Both the position numbers and the translations under genes were made by a program. The notes below the pieces were generated by a model. The model saw only the letters and a program-made list of their open reading frames with translations. It did no database searches and was not told where the DNA came from. A stretch of 5,829 bases of DNA from assembly GCA_934501135.1 (NCBI GenBank), contig CAKSUE010000054.1:1-5829 (forward strand), written 5' to 3'. Source of the DNA: an uncultured Eubacteriales bacterium. GTDB lineage: Bacteria > Bacillota > Clostridia > Oscillospirales > Acutalibacteraceae. This document shows positions 5,275 through 5,829 of the stretch, piece by piece (position 1 is the first letter of the stretch; every line of letters begins with the position of its first letter).

Positions 5275-5829
5275 ATGGCAATTAAAAATTTTAAGCCGAC
5301 CACGCCTTCAAGACGTAACATGTCGGTTATAGATTACTCCGGGCTTTCAAAGGTAGAGCCAGAAAAAAGTCTTTTGGCTCCACTAAATAAAAAATCCGGG
5401 CGTAACAGCTACGGCAGAATTACAGTTCGTCATAGAGGTGGCGGAAACCGTAGAAAATATCGTTTAATTGATTTTAAACGCCAAAAATTTGATGTCCCGG
5501 GAAAAGTAATGACTATTGAATACGATCCCAACCGTTCAGCTCATATTGCTCTTATTCAATATGAAGATGGCGAAAAAAGATATATAATTGCGCCAAACGG
5601 ATTAAAAGTAGGGGACACAATTTCAGCAGGTAAAGATGCAGACATTAAGCCTGGAAACGCTTTACCTTTAGAGAATATTCCAGTAGGTACTTTTATTCAC
5701 AATGTTGAATTGTATCCTGGAAAAGGTGCACAGCTTGCAAGATCAGCAGGTAATATGGCTCAGTTGATGGCAAAGGAAGGCAGATTAGCTCTTTTAAGAT
5801 TACCATCAGGTGAACTTAGAAATGTGCCA
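5275..5829 (+). CDS. rplB: 50S ribosomal protein L2, 3' end cut by window
   Basis: L2 is a core 23S rRNA-binding protein needed for subunit association and peptidyl-transferase activity. The first 185 codons are present with no stop; the family is about 275 aa, so roughly the last third, with the catalytic-region histidine and basic tail, lies outside. Seen: [18 protein letters not shown] at the start, [20 protein letters not shown] at about residues 47-66, [12 protein letters not shown] at 82-93, and [13 protein letters not shown] near 148-160. The ATG has AAGGAG at 5261-5266. It follows rplW as in the canonical S10 operon order, so rpsS and rplV are expected next. Confidence 0.97.
   Translation, partial: MAIKNFKPTTPSRRNMSVIDYSGLSKVEPEKSLLAPLNKKSGRNSYGRITVRHRGGGNRRKYRLIDFKRQKFDVPGKVMTIEYDPNRSAHIALIQYEDGEKRYIIAPNGLKVGDTISAGKDADIKPGNALPLENIPVGTFIHNVELYPGKGAQLARSAGNMAQLMAKEGRLALLRLPSGELRNVP

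Noticed and set aside
1..5829. CRISPR arrays, insertion sequences, tRNA genes or phage-like genes
   Set aside because: No spaced direct repeats, transposase motifs, terminal inverted repeats or tRNA-like cloverleaf were seen on either strand.

Overview
The window looks like chromosomal DNA from a low-GC, Gram-positive-type anaerobe of the class Clostridia, possibly near the Oscillospirales/Ruminococcaceae. This is inference from several signs: AT-rich sequence, strong AGGAGG-type ribosome binding sites, GTG and TTG starts, biotin-dependent Na+-pump subunits, a short zinc-containing prolyl-tRNA synthetase, and clostridial-looking ribosomal proteins. No 16S gene or other direct marker is present. 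All supported genes lie on the + strand.

Left block (about 1-2930). oadB (beta subunit of a sodium-pumping decarboxylase) is followed by a tiny oadG-type gamma subunit. Five bases later comes proS (prolyl-tRNA synthetase). A strong intrinsic terminator at 2896-2929 closes this unit. The biotin carrier and the carboxyltransferase alpha subunit that oadB/oadG would need are not in the window. proS seems to share the oad transcript without an obvious functional link.

Middle (2888-3260). These 373 bases hold no convincing protein gene but are dense in signals: the proS terminator, a sigma-A-type promoter with an extended -10 (2953-2981), and a leader RNA of about 270 nt. The leader contains several nested hairpins and a second terminator-like hairpin with a T-run (3144-3180). 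It ends in a GNRA-capped hairpin and a GC-rich patch ahead of the rpsJ ribosome binding site. Promoter, attenuator-like hairpin and ribosomal-protein operon in that order suggest autoregulation of the S10 operon, perhaps by the S10-leader class predicted in Firmicutes. Class membership cannot be confirmed by eye.

Right block (3261-5829). This is the start of the S10 operon in its canonical order: rpsJ (S10), rplC (L3), rplD (L4), rplW (L23) and rplB (L2, cut by the window end). rplC-rplD are 17 bases apart and rplD-rplW overlap by one base. The rpsJ-rplC and rplW-rplB gaps are longer (63 and 75 bases), and each holds a small hairpin just before the ribosome binding site.

Most of the content is ordinary housekeeping. 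The most interesting parts are the rpsJ leader with its competing CCGG-containing segments, the oadB-oadG-proS arrangement, and a variant central loop in L3.
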